Source of the DNA: Pseudomonas sp. LP_7_YM
GTDB taxonomy: Bacteria > Pseudomonadota > Gammaproteobacteria > Pseudomonadales > Pseudomonadaceae
Assembly (NCBI RefSeq): GCF_004364435.1
Contig: NZ_SOCT01000001.1
Location: 992,001-1,056,000 of the forward strand
DNA: 64,000 nucleotides
Direction: 5' to 3'
Shown here: positions 34,940 through 43,829 of the stretch, in pieces
Numbering within the stretch: the stretch's first letter is position 1
Layout: every line of letters begins with the position of its first letter
Made by a program: the position numbers and the translations under genes
The notes under the pieces: generated by a model
The model's input: the letters and a program-made list of their open reading frames with translations, nothing else
The model's database searches: none
What the model was told of the DNA's origin: nothing

Positions 34940-35938
34940 ATGCTACGCATCGCAGTCCTCGGCGCAGGCCGCATTGCTAACATCCACGCCGCTAATGTCG
35001 CGGCCAATCCCGATGTGCAACTGTCGGTTATCGCCGACCCCTGGCGCGAAGGCGTCGATAAACTGGCAGCCAGACTTGGCTGCGCTGCGGCCTATGACTG
35101 CGCCGAAGCCATCGCCCGGGACGACGTCGACGCGATCGTCATCGGCACGCCCACCGATACTCATATCGATCTGATGCTGCGGGCGGTAAAGCTGGGCAAG
35201 CCTGTGTTGTGCGAAAAACCCATCGATCTGGATTTCGCCAAGGCTGCTCAAGCGGTGCAAGACATCGAGCGTTTGAACGGCAAGGTGATGCTGGGTTTCA
35301 ACCGCCGCTTTGACCCCGACACCCTGCAGATGCGCAAGGCGATTGCCAGCGGCAGCATCGGTGAGGTGCGTCAGGTGGTGATCACCAGCCGCGACCCTGG
35401 CCTGGCTCCCGTGGAATACCTCACGCATTCCGGGGGCATCTTTCGTGACATGACCATTCACGACTTCGACACCGCGCGCACCCTGCTCGGCGAAGAGCCT
35501 GTGGAAGTCATTGCCATCGCCAGCCGCCTGGTGGAACCGGCCCTGGCACAGATCGATGATTACGACAGCGTGATGGTGTTGCTGCGCACCGCGTCCGGCA
35601 AGCAGTGCCACATCAACTGCTGCCGCGAGGCGGTCTATGGTTATGACCAGCGTCTGGAAGTGTTCGGTTCCAAGGGCATGATCCTCAACGACAACCATCG
35701 CCCCAGCACCGTGCGCAGCTACAGCGCGACGCAAACCGAAGTGCGCGAACCGCTGGAGAATTTCTTCCTGCAACGTTATGCCGACTCATACCGCAACGAA
35801 CTGAACCAGTTCATCGACGCGGTGAACGCCGGTCAGCCACTGCCCACCAACGCACGCGACGGGTTGAAGGCATTGCATCTGGCCAACTGCGCACTGGAGT
35901 CGATCAAGACTGGCCGGGCGGTAAAGGTCGAGCTGTAA
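34940..35938 (+). CDS. Gfo/Idh/MocA oxidoreductase, inositol 2-dehydrogenase-like
   Basis: A 332-residue NAD(P)-dependent dehydrogenase. Rossmann motif GAGRIA (about residues 7-12), EKP (about 93-95: CEKPIDLD), and the C-terminal sheet with GGIFRDMTIHDFDTARTLLG, the IHDFD block typical of myo-inositol dehydrogenase IolG. MocA of rhizopine catabolism belongs to the same family. AGGAG precedes the ATG. It is followed by a strong terminator. Substrate inferred as an inositol or a derivative. Confidence 0.9.
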   Translation: MLRIAVLGAGRIANIHAANVAANPDVQLSVIADPWREGVDKLAARLGCAAAYDCAEAIARDDVDAIVIGTPTDTHIDLMLRAVKLGKPVLCEKPIDLDFAKAAQAVQDIERLNGKVMLGFNRRFDPDTLQMRKAIASGSIGEVRQVVITSRDPGLAPVEYLTHSGGIFRDMTIHDFDTARTLLGEEPVEVIAIASRLVEPALAQIDDYDSVMVLLRTASGKQCHINCCREAVYGYDQRLEVFGSKGMILNDNHRPSTVRSYSATQTEVREPLENFFLQRYADSYRNELNQFIDAVNAGQPLPTNARDGLKALHLANCALESIKTGRAVKVEL

Positions 35939-35992
35939 GCGAAGACCGCTTCTGGCGCGATCGATTTGCTTGGCGTATGCGGTCTGTAGTGC

Positions 35993-36045
35993 AAAAAAAT
36001 CGGGCTTGAGGCGTTCTGTCATACGCCTTGTGCCTGATTTTTTTA
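35993..36045 (+). terminator. rho-independent terminator after the dehydrogenase gene
   Basis: AAAAAATCGGGC...GCCTGATTTTTTT with an inner GAGGCGT/ACGCCT stem: a long stem flanked by A and T runs, able to act in both directions. Confidence 0.85.
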
Positions 36046-36185
36046 TCTAGTGTCAGCCATCGATTGAGGGGAAACCGGAACCCTCTGGACTGGTAGTGTC
36101 ACTTCGGCATCGTGAGTGCGACACATTGTTGATACACACACCCATGAGGAGGCTGGCCATGACGAGACCTCCACACACGGACACT

Positions 36186-36290
36186 TCCGAGCAGACGTCT
36201 GCCGCCAGTGAGGAAATCGCTGCGTCCAGCGTCGAACTGGTGCGGCTTGGCATGCATCTGCACGGGTTGGTCAGTGCTTTCAAGGTCTGA
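36186..36290 (+). pseudogene. methyl-accepting chemotaxis protein, 3' remnant
   Basis: A stretch reading TSEQTSAASEEIAASSVELV followed by RLGMHLHGLVSAFKV and TGA, which is the typical C-terminal end of an MCP signalling domain (Q-T-A-A-S-E-E-I-A pattern). Nothing of the rest of the MCP is found upstream, where the reading frame becomes unrelated. It lies in the 400-base gap between the dehydrogenase and dnaE2, and marks a deletion or recombination junction at about 36.18 kb. Confidence 0.72.
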
Positions 36291-36342
36291 TCGCAGAAGC
36301 CGAGCGCAGCCATACACCGGTATGGCTGCACCATGCAGATGC

Positions 36343-39300
36343 TCACCGGAAATCCCGACTACGCACATCAAGACCTGTGAGCAGTGGGGTCAGGTCGAAC
36401 AGGCGTTGCGCGATGATATGGCGCACGCCTTTCTGGTACTCGAACTTGCCGAACACCTGCATCAGTTGCGAACCCACCAACACCTTGCGCTGGCGCTCGG
36501 CCAGGTCGCGCCAGACCACGACGTTGATCATGCCATGTTCGTCCTCCAGGGTGACGAAAGTGACGCCACTTGCGGTGCCGGGCCGTTGTCTGCCGACCAC
36601 CAGTCCGGCGACGCTGAAATTGCGTCCGTGCTCTTCATCCAGCAAATCCTTTGAGCTGCGAAAGCGCTTGGCTGCCAGCTTGTTGCGCAATAAAGCCAGG
36701 GGATGCGGGCCCAACGTGGTGCCCAGGGTGTCATAATCGGCCATCAGATCCTGGGCCACGCTGGGCAGCGGCAAAGGGACCTGTGCTTCTTCGCCAAAGC
36801 AGTCATCATCGAACAATGGCCGTTGCACCTCGACCCCGGCCATTTCCCATCGCGCACGATGACGATGGCCCACCAGCCCGCGCAAGGCACCGGAATCGGC
36901 CAGCGACGCCCGCGCCCGGTTGTCCAGGTCGGCGCGTATGCACAGGTCGGTCACGTCCTTGAATTCGCGTTGCTGGCGGGCGTGTTCGATGCGTCGCGCA
37001 TCCTCCTCGCGAAACCCGCGAATCATGCGCATGCCCATGCGAATCGCCAGGTTCTGGGTGTAATCGCGGCCCGCTACCGGTTCCAGCGAGCAGTCCCAGT
37101 CGCTGTAACGTATGTCGACCGGATGCACATCGATTTGGTGGCGGCGGGCATCCTGCAGCAACTGGTCAGGGCTGTAGAAACCCATGGGCCAGCTGTTGAT
37201 CAGGGCGCACGTGAAGGCTGCCGGTTCGTGGCATTTGAGCCAGCAACTGGCGTAGGTCAGCAAGGCGAAACTGGCAGCGTGGGATTCGGGGAAACCATAG
37301 CTGCCGAATCCTTTGATCTGTTCGAAGATGCGCGTGATGAAGTCTTGGGGATAACCATTGGCCTTCATGCGGGTCGCCAACCGTTCCTTGTGCGGCTCCA
37401 GCCCGCCGTGGCGTTTCCAGGCAGCCATCGAGCGGCGCAACTGATCCGCTTCGCCCGGCGTGTAGTTCGCCGCGAGGATGGCCACCTCCATCACCTGTTC
37501 CTGAAACAGCGGCACGCCCAGGGTTCGCTCGAATACCTCTTTGAGGCGGGGCGGGTACGTGATGGGCTCCTCTGCGTTCCTGCGGCGCAGATACGGATGC
37601 ACCATGTCGCCCTGGATCGGCCCCGGTCGGACGATGGCGACTTCGATCACCAGGTCATAAAACGTCTGGGGTTTGAGCCGTGGCAGCATCGACATCTGCG
37701 CCCGCGACTCGATCTGGAACACACCAACGGTGTCGGCGCGGCTGATCATGTCGTAGGTGGCTTTGTCTTCGCTGGGGATGCTGGCAATGGTCAGGTCATA
37801 GCCGCGATATCGGGTCACCAGATCGAAGGTCCGGCGCAGGGCACTGAGCATTCCAAGGGCCAGAATATCGACCTTGAGCAGGCCCACCAGATCCAGGTCA
37901 TCCTTGTCCCACTGAATGATGGTGCGGTCGGCCATGGCTGCGTTTTCCACCGGTACCAAGGTTTCCAATGGGTGTTCGGAAATCACGAACCCGCCGGGGT
38001 GCTGCGACAGGTGCCGAGGGAAACCGATCAACTCCCCGGCCAGGGTCAAGACCCGGCGCAATACCGGACTGTCGGGCTCGAAGCCACACTCACGCAAGCG
38101 CTCGGCGGGCGGCAGATTGTCGGTCCAGCGTCCACAGGCATCAGCCAGCGCGTTGATCTGATCCGGCGGCAAACCGAGCACTCGCGCCACATCCCGTATG
38201 GCACCGGCGCCGTGGTAGGTGCTGGCTACGGCGGTGAGCGCTGCCCTGCCCCGGCCGTACCTGCGGAACACATACTGCAGGACTTCCTCGCGCCGCTCGT
38301 GCTCGAAATCGACGTCGATGTCCGGTGGTTCGTTGCGCTCCTCGGAGATGAAACGGGCGAACAGCAGCTTGCCCTTGCCTTTGGAGGGGTCCAGTTCGGT
38401 GATGCCCAAGGCGAAACACACGGTCGAATTGGCCGCCGAACCGCGTCCCTGACACAGGATCGCCTGTTCTCTGGCAAAGCGAACGATGTCGTGCACGGTG
38501 AGGAAGTAACTCTCGTATTCCTTTTTGGCAATGATCCCCAACTCACACTCGATGTTCTTCCGAGCTATTTCGGGGATGCCGTCCGGCCAGCGTTTACGCG
38601 CGCCCTCCTCGGTCAGGTGACGCAACCAGCTGCTCGGTGTATGGGCAGCGGGTACCAGTTCCCGGGGGTACTCGTAACGCAACTGGTTCAGCTCGAAGGT
38701 GCAGCGCCGGGCGATGGTCAGGGTTTCCTTGAGTAAGTCTGCCGGGTAGAGATCGGCCAGTAGCGCACGCGAGCGCAGATGCCGCTCGCCATTGGCAAAC
38801 AGTCGGTGCCCGGCCTCGGCCACGGTGGTGTGATGCCGGATTGCAGTCATGGTGTCCTGCAAGGCACGCCGACCGCGAGCGTGCATGTGCACATCGCCGC
38901 TGGCCACGGGACGGATGTCCAGTTGTCGAGCCAGCGCCAGCAGCTTCATGAGGCGTTTCTGATCGTTAGGACCACAATGCAGCTGCACGCTTAACCAAAG
39001 AGCCGGGCTGAAGATTTCCCGCAGCCACCGGCCCTGCTCGAGCAGAACTTCGTCGGGCTGCTGCAGATCAGGCACCCATAACGCCAACAGTCCGGCGACA
39101 GGTTGCTGGAAGTCTTCGCGCAACAGGCGGTACTCGCCCTTCTTGCTGCGCCTTCGACCCTGGGTGATCAAACGGCACAAGGCCTGATAGCCGGCCAGAT
39201 TCTCCACCAGCAGGATCAGCTTCGGCCCGTCTTCGAGGGTCATTTCACTGCCAATGATCAAGGGCAGTTCGCATTCCCTGGCAGCCTGCCACGCACGCAC

Positions 39301-39447
39301 GATGCCCGCCAGCGTGCATTCATCGGTGACCGCTAAGGCCTGATAGCCATGCAGTTTTGCCCGCTCGAACAGCTCCTTGGCGCTGGATGCGCCGCGTTGA
39401 AAACTGAAATTGGACAGGCAGTGCAGCTCGGCGTAGTCACCATTCAT
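36343..39447 (-). CDS. dnaE2: DnaE2, error-prone DNA polymerase
   Basis: A 1,034-residue C-family polymerase acting with ImuA/ImuB in damage-induced translesion synthesis. PHP domain at the N-terminus ([18 protein letters not shown]), palm with the acidic site [16 protein letters not shown] (about residue 365-380), fingers, helix-hairpin-helix and an OB domain near the end ([20 protein letters not shown]). Shorter than replicative DnaE, as usual for this type. Its start overlaps the imuB stop by four bases. Fourth gene of the lexA2 operon. Confidence 0.96.
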   Translation of the reverse strand: MNGDYAELHCLSNFSFQRGASSAKELFERAKLHGYQALAVTDECTLAGIVRAWQAARECELPLIIGSEMTLEDGPKLILLVENLAGYQALCRLITQGRRRSKKGEYRLLREDFQQPVAGLLALWVPDLQQPDEVLLEQGRWLREIFSPALWLSVQLHCGPNDQKRLMKLLALARQLDIRPVASGDVHMHARGRRALQDTMTAIRHHTTVAEAGHRLFANGERHLRSRALLADLYPADLLKETLTIARRCTFELNQLRYEYPRELVPAAHTPSSWLRHLTEEGARKRWPDGIPEIARKNIECELGIIAKKEYESYFLTVHDIVRFAREQAILCQGRGSAANSTVCFALGITELDPSKGKGKLLFARFISEERNEPPDIDVDFEHERREEVLQYVFRRYGRGRAALTAVASTYHGAGAIRDVARVLGLPPDQINALADACGRWTDNLPPAERLRECGFEPDSPVLRRVLTLAGELIGFPRHLSQHPGGFVISEHPLETLVPVENAAMADRTIIQWDKDDLDLVGLLKVDILALGMLSALRRTFDLVTRYRGYDLTIASIPSEDKATYDMISRADTVGVFQIESRAQMSMLPRLKPQTFYDLVIEVAIVRPGPIQGDMVHPYLRRRNAEEPITYPPRLKEVFERTLGVPLFQEQVMEVAILAANYTPGEADQLRRSMAAWKRHGGLEPHKERLATRMKANGYPQDFITRIFEQIKGFGSYGFPESHAASFALLTYASCWLKCHEPAAFTCALINSWPMGFYSPDQLLQDARRHQIDVHPVDIRYSDWDCSLEPVAGRDYTQNLAIRMGMRMIRGFREEDARRIEHARQQREFKDVTDLCIRADLDNRARASLADSGALRGLVGHRHRARWEMAGVEVQRPLFDDDCFGEEAQVPLPLPSVAQDLMADYDTLGTTLGPHPLALLRNKLAAKRFRSSKDLLDEEHGRNFSVAGLVVGRQRPGTASGVTFVTLEDEHGMINVVVWRDLAERQRKVLVGSQLMQVFGKFEYQKGVRHIIAQRLFDLTPLLTGLDVRSRDFR

Positions 39448-40874
39448 GCGAACCAGCCATGCAGCAACAGGCCGCTGTCGTCACCCACACTACGATAGGC
39501 CCAGCCACGCTGGCCGTTGCGGGTTTCGATCAGGTAATAGTCGCGGCGCACATCCCCGCCGTCCCACCAGCCGGACTCGATACGTTCGGGACCGGCCAGC
39601 ACGCGCAATCCCGGGTCCGCCAGTGGCTCGGGCTCGCGCAGCAGCCAGCCGGGACGCGGCGTCGGGCTCAAATCTGTTGCTGCCTTGCCGAGGGTAGTCG
39701 GCTGCCACGCACATTCGGGTCGATGATCGGCACAGAAACTCAAACCGCTGACGGCTTCGTCGCCCAGGCGGGCCCTTAGCCGTTCGCGCAGCTGCTCCCA
39801 GGGCATGCTCTGCTGAGGGCGCTCATCAAACAGTTCGCGATGGGACGGCACGAACGCCGGCAGGTCTTTGGCTTGCAGCTTCAGGGCACGTACCGGCGAA
39901 GGCACGAGCACTTGCTCCAACCGTCCACGAGCCAGTTCGAAGAGCATGTGGGCCTCGCGCTCGGCGCTAAGCAGGCCCACAGGAATCAGGGTATCCGGGG
40001 CTGTGCTGCCAACACTGGGCACATGCTCCAGGTGAATGACGAATCGCTGCACGCCGCTGTCTCGCCCGCCGAGGAACAAGGCCAGGTCAGCGATCATGCG
40101 CTTGAGGGGAAACAGCAGCGCCTGATGGGATTCCACATCAAAATTCAGCTCGATCCGGGCCTCGAAATGATCCGGCGGCACATAACACTTCAACGCCATG
40201 GATCTGCGCCCGAGCAAGGTGTCCAGATGCTGCAGGACCTGGGCAGGAAAGCGTCGGGCCAGCGTATCGCGGGGCAAGGCCAGCACCTGTCGCAAGCGTT
40301 GCAGGCCCATGCGCGCAAAAGCGGTCGAGACCTCTTGCGATAAACCGAGGCGATTGACCGGCATCTGTTCCAGGCTCTGCAGCAGGCTATCGTTGCAGGT
40401 CACTGCCACGCCATCGTAGGCGTTGGCCAGCATGCGCGCCGCCAACGGGTTGGGCGCCACGACGATCCGATGACTGAAACCCATGGCGCTCAACTCTTGG
40501 CGCAGACGGGCTTCGAATACTGGCCAGGGCCCGAACAGACCGAAGCTCGATTCGACTTCCATCAGCAAGACCCGCGGGTATTTCAGGCTGACCTGAGAGC
40601 TGAAGCGGTAGGCCCACGCGGCCAGTAACCGGTGCCAATGCTCGGTCTGCTTCGGATCGTACTCGACCGTGTCGAAATCGCGGGTCATGGCATGTGCTGC
40701 GGTGAGGGACTGGCCGGGACGCAAGCCCAACTCCCGGCCGGCGGCGTTGACGGTTTGCAGTACCCGACGCTGGGCCGTGCCGCTGATCAATGCCAGCGCG
40801 CGGTCCGGCTCGGCACGTCGACGCATGACGCCGTCCAGTGCCAATTGGGGCAAGAGGATACAGGCCCAGAGCAT
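39444..40874 (-). CDS. imuB: ImuB, Y-family polymerase-like protein
   Basis: A 476-residue Y-family homologue that bridges DnaE2 and the sliding clamp. The N-terminal strand [20 protein letters not shown] lacks the DxD catalytic pair of active DinB-type polymerases, as known for ImuB. Little-finger and C-terminal regions are present. The start at 40874 is set by homology to the MLWA N-terminus; the open frame extends upstream inside imuA without meaning. Seven bases separate it from imuA. Confidence 0.93.
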   Translation of the reverse strand: MLWACILLPQLALDGVMRRRAEPDRALALISGTAQRRVLQTVNAAGRELGLRPGQSLTAAHAMTRDFDTVEYDPKQTEHWHRLLAAWAYRFSSQVSLKYPRVLLMEVESSFGLFGPWPVFEARLRQELSAMGFSHRIVVAPNPLAARMLANAYDGVAVTCNDSLLQSLEQMPVNRLGLSQEVSTAFARMGLQRLRQVLALPRDTLARRFPAQVLQHLDTLLGRRSMALKCYVPPDHFEARIELNFDVESHQALLFPLKRMIADLALFLGGRDSGVQRFVIHLEHVPSVGSTAPDTLIPVGLLSAEREAHMLFELARGRLEQVLVPSPVRALKLQAKDLPAFVPSHRELFDERPQQSMPWEQLRERLRARLGDEAVSGLSFCADHRPECAWQPTTLGKAATDLSPTPRPGWLLREPEPLADPGLRVLAGPERIESGWWDGGDVRRDYYLIETRNGQRGWAYRSVGDDSGLLLHGWFA

Positions 40875-40881
40875 GCAAACC

Positions 40882-41502
40882 TCAAGCGTCGGCAGTGAAA
40901 GGAATGGGTGCGCAAGGCGCCAGCCCGCCACGGCACTTGAGCACCCGCAGCTGACTGGGCCGTGCATCGATGGCCAGGCGCAAGGCGGCAGGCGACGGAT
41001 TGGCTGCCGCGTGTTGTCCGCGACAGGCAAAGGCCAGGGTTTGGCCGGTTTCCGCCGCCACCTGCAAACGGCGCAGCGCCCGGTCATCGACCTTGGCGGG
41101 CCAGCACAGCACCGCGCCACAGCTGCCGGAACGCAAGCATTGCTCGACCGCCCACAAGGCATCGGTATCGCTGGCGTTGATCACCGACAGCTGCCGCAAG
41201 TCGACACCCGCTGACTGCCAGGCCTGGGGGTAAGGCACATGAGGCGGCGCCACCAGCACAATCCGTTCGCCGCTGTCGGCCAATCGAGCCAGGGTCGGCC
41301 ACAGCAGACGCAGCTCACCACTGCCATTGGCTGGAATGAGGATTTCCGTCAGTGCAGCGGGTGGCCAGCCTCCAATGGGCAAGGCAGCATCGAGCAAAGG
41401 ATGGCCGGTGGGTTGGGCGGCAACCGGCTGAACCTGTGGACGCCCTTTCCAGACCCGGCGCTCGTCCAGCAACGCATCAAGGCTGACCACCGCGCGCATC
41501 AT
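40882..41502 (-). CDS. imuA: ImuA, SOS mutasome RecA-like protein
   Basis: A 206-residue ImuA (SulA/RecA-like) protein. The N-terminus MMRAVVSLDALLDERRVWKG and the loop GHPLLDAALPIGGWPPAALTEIL match the family; the ATP-binding motif is degenerate (IPANGSGELRLL), as in other ImuA proteins. It overlaps lexA2 by four bases and is co-transcribed with it. Confidence 0.92.
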   Translation of the reverse strand: MMRAVVSLDALLDERRVWKGRPQVQPVAAQPTGHPLLDAALPIGGWPPAALTEILIPANGSGELRLLWPTLARLADSGERIVLVAPPHVPYPQAWQSAGVDLRQLSVINASDTDALWAVEQCLRSGSCGAVLCWPAKVDDRALRRLQVAAETGQTLAFACRGQHAAANPSPAALRLAIDARPSQLRVLKCRGGLAPCAPIPFTADA

Positions 41503-42107
41503 TCCCGCCGCACCAGGCCACAGAACACGCCTTCAATGGCGAAATCCTGATCCGGGCCTACAACGATGGGGGCATACGTCGGGTTGCGCGGCAGCAGACG
41601 GAATGTGTTATTCCCGCGTTCCAGACGTTTGATGGTGACTTCCCCCTCCAGCCGGGCCACGACGATCTGCCCGTCCTTGGCTTCGGCGCTTTGCAGGATG
41701 CCCACCAGATCGCCGTCGAGGATGCCGTCTTCGATCATCGAATCGCCCTTGACCCGCAGCAGGTAATCCGGGATGCGCTGAAAGGTTCGGCTGTCGAGGG
41801 TGAAGGTGTCGTGGATATCGAGATCCGGGCCGATCGGCGCGCCAGCCGCGACCCGCCCCAGCACCGGGATCTCGAGCATTTGCGCACGGCGCCTATGCTC
41901 GACCAGGCGAATGCCCCTGGCCTGATTGGCCGTGACTTCGATAAGGCCGGCTTCGGTCAGCGCCACGATGTGCTTGCGCGCCACACTGCGCGAAGCGAAG
42001 CCAAAGGCGTCGCAGATTTCAGCGAGGCTCGGCGGCTGGCCATGGTCTGCGACGCGATCACGGATGAACGTGAGAATGGCAGCGCGTTTGGGAGATAAGT
42101 TGGTCAT
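41499..42107 (-). CDS. lexA2: LexA2 repressor
   Basis: A 202-residue LexA-type repressor. Winged helix-turn-helix (residues 1-65: PPSLAEICDAFGFASRSVARKHI), cleavage site Ala-Gly in RVAAGAPIG (about 87-95), catalytic Ser in GDSMIEDG (about 123) and Lys in VTIKRL (about 160). It heads imuA-imuB-dnaE2 and its own operator GTAC-N4-GTAC lies next to the start codon, so it should repress the cassette until RecA* triggers cleavage. The start at 42107 follows the operator; longer starts would place the operator inside the gene. Confidence 0.95.
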   Translation of the reverse strand: MTNLSPKRAAILTFIRDRVADHGQPPSLAEICDAFGFASRSVARKHIVALTEAGLIEVTANQARGIRLVEHRRRAQMLEIPVLGRVAAGAPIGPDLDIHDTFTLDSRTFQRIPDYLLRVKGDSMIEDGILDGDLVGILQSAEAKDGQIVVARLEGEVTIKRLERGNNTFRLLPRNPTYAPIVVGPDQDFAIEGVFCGLVRRE

Positions 42108-42110
42108 GGA

Positions 42111-42122
42111 GTACATTTGTAC
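42111..42122. promoter_or_regulatory. LexA2-type SOS operator
   Basis: GTACATTTGTAC, flanked by A and T to give AGTACATTTGTACT, 3 bases upstream of the lexA2 ATG. It is close to the GTAC-N4-GTGC box reported for Pseudomonas putida LexA2 and unlike the CTG-N10-CAG box of LexA1. Confidence 0.85.
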
Positions 42123-42298
42123 TCTTTGCGCTGAGTGCTGACTAGAACCGTTCATCAAATATGCCGTTTTCCTGAAGCTCCATCGGCCACAGGCCCGCCG
42201 CATCTGAACAAGCCCCAGCCATTGCCGTTCAGTGGCGCTTCTCCTCGCGGGAGGTATTTGGTCACAACCTCATGCAAAATATTTGCATCAATGATCTT

Positions 42299-42310
42299 AT
42301 GGTATACCAT
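42299..42310. promoter_or_regulatory. operator copy 1 (ATGGTATACCAT), before DUF1185 gene
   Basis: A perfect 12-bp palindrome 54 bases upstream of the DUF1185 gene. The same core recurs four more times in the next 10 kb, always in a promoter. The form suits a GntR/FCD regulator such as the one encoded at 46015. Confidence 0.82.
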
Positions 42311-42364
42311 CAGACCAAATACAAACCCGCATCAATAATCCGATCAAGAACCCGGGAGCCATTC

Positions 42365-42955
42365 ATGAGTTTCGAAATTCGCAAAATCGTCAGCTACCTC
42401 GAAGAAACCCTGATCGAAGGTGGCAAAGCCACCGACACGCCGGTGACCATGGTTGGCCTGGCCGTGGTGATGAAGAACCCGTGGCTGGGTCGTGGCTTCG
42501 TCGAGGACCTGAAACCGGAGATCCGCGCCAACTGCTCCGATCTGGGCGCCATGATGGTCGAACGCCTGACGGGTCTGATCGGCGGTGCCGACAATATCCA
42601 GGCCTATGGCAAGGCTGCGGTGGTCGGTGCCGAAGGCGAAATCGAGCACGCCTCGGCCGTCATCCACACCCTGCGCTTCGGCAATCATTACCGCGACGCG
42701 GTGCAAGCCAAGAGCTACCTGAGCTTCACCAACAAGCGTGGCGGTCCGGGCACCTCGATCCAGATTCCGATGATGCACAAGGACGACGAAGGCCTGCGTT
42801 CGCACTACATCACCCTGGAAATGCAGATCGAAGACTCACCGCGCGCCGACGAAATCATCGTCGTACTGGGCGCTGCCAACGGCGGTCGTCTGCACCCGCG
42901 CATCGGCAACCGCTACATCGACCTGGAAGAACTGGCGGCCGAAAAAGCTCAGTGA
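42365..42955 (+). CDS. DUF1185 (AA_synth) family protein
   Basis: A 196-residue protein of the so-called amino acid synthesis family: MSFEIRKIVSYLEETLIEGG start, GADNIQAYGKAAVVGAEGEIEHASAVIHTLRFGNHYRDAV core. The real reaction of the family is not established. GGGAG precedes the ATG. First gene of a four-gene operon with an alpha/beta hydrolase, aldehyde dehydrogenase and flavin reductase, behind an operator palindrome; a role in the same catabolic route is inferred. Confidence 0.88.
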   Translation: MSFEIRKIVSYLEETLIEGGKATDTPVTMVGLAVVMKNPWLGRGFVEDLKPEIRANCSDLGAMMVERLTGLIGGADNIQAYGKAAVVGAEGEIEHASAVIHTLRFGNHYRDAVQAKSYLSFTNKRGGPGTSIQIPMMHKDDEGLRSHYITLEMQIEDSPRADEIIVVLGAANGGRLHPRIGNRYIDLEELAAEKAQ

Positions 42956-42995
42956 TGACAGCTGCGACTACTTATAAGGCTTGCAGGAGCGATCC

Positions 42996-43829
42996 ATGAT
43001 TCGGCTCATCGCTGAACGCACCCCGGCCGGCACCAGTTATCTGGCGACCGGCCAGGGCCACCCCGTGGTGTTGATTCACGGGGTTGGCCTGAACAAGGAA
43101 ATGTGGGGAGGACAGATCGTCGGCCTGTCCCCTCACTATCGAGTCATTGCTTACGACATGCTCGGCCACGGTGCCAGCCCGCGCCCGGCCCCGGAAACCG
43201 GGCTGCCGGGGTTCGCCGAACAACTGCGTGAGTTGCTGGAGCACCTGGGCCTGCCCAGTGCCACGGTCATCGGCTTTTCCATGGGCGGTCTGGTGGCGCG
43301 GGCCTTCGCCCTGCACTTCCCTGAGCAGGTGTCGGGCATGGTTATCCTCAACAGCGTGTTCAATCGCAGCGCCGAGCAGCGTGCAGGCGTCATTGCCCGC
43401 ACCAGCCAGGCTGCCGAGCACGGGCCTGATGCCAATGCTGCCGAAGCGCTGACGCGCTGGTTCAGTCGTGAGTATCAGGCGGCCAATCCGGCACAGATCG
43501 CGGCGCTCAGGCAGGTGCTGGCCAACAATGACCCGCAGGGCTACCTGACCTCTTACAAGCTGTTCGCCACCCAGGACATGTACCGTGCCGACGAGCTGGG
43601 CGACATCCGCGCACCGACACTGATTGCCACCGGAGAACTGGACCCCGGCTCGACGCCGGACATGGCCCGGCAACTGGCGATGCGCATCCATGGCGCTCAG
43701 GTGGCGATACTGGCCGAGCAGCGGCATATGATGCCCGTGGAATCGCCACGCATGGTCAATCAGGTGCTGCTGGACTTTCTCAAGCAGGCAGACGCGCAAA
43801 ACACTTCGGCAAAGGGGATCGTTGCATGA
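42996..43829 (+). CDS. alpha/beta hydrolase (RutD-like position)
   Basis: A 277-residue alpha/beta-fold hydrolase: oxyanion HGVGLNKEMW, nucleophile elbow GFSMGG (Ser about residue 96), late acid in GELDPGSTP (about 215) and His in RHMMPVESP (about 244). In the Rut pathway RutD is such a hydrolase acting on an aminoacrylate-type intermediate; a like role is possible. AGGAG precedes the ATG; the stop overlaps the aldehyde dehydrogenase start by four bases. Confidence 0.9.
   Translation: MIRLIAERTPAGTSYLATGQGHPVVLIHGVGLNKEMWGGQIVGLSPHYRVIAYDMLGHGASPRPAPETGLPGFAEQLRELLEHLGLPSATVIGFSMGGLVARAFALHFPEQVSGMVILNSVFNRSAEQRAGVIARTSQAAEHGPDANAAEALTRWFSREYQAANPAQIAALRQVLANNDPQGYLTSYKLFATQDMYRADELGDIRAPTLIATGELDPGSTPDMARQLAMRIHGAQVAILAEQRHMMPVESPRMVNQVLLDFLKQADAQNTSAKGIVA

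Noticed and set aside
36079..36110. GGAACC followed by a GTCACTT stretch, a possible further Hrp box
   Set aside because: The CCACNNA half is missing at 15-16 bases spacing, and only an MCP remnant lies downstream.
36703..38736. 677-residue plus-strand frame opposite dnaE2
   Set aside because: Antisense shadow of dnaE2; His/Gly/Gln-rich composition is typical of the complementary frame.
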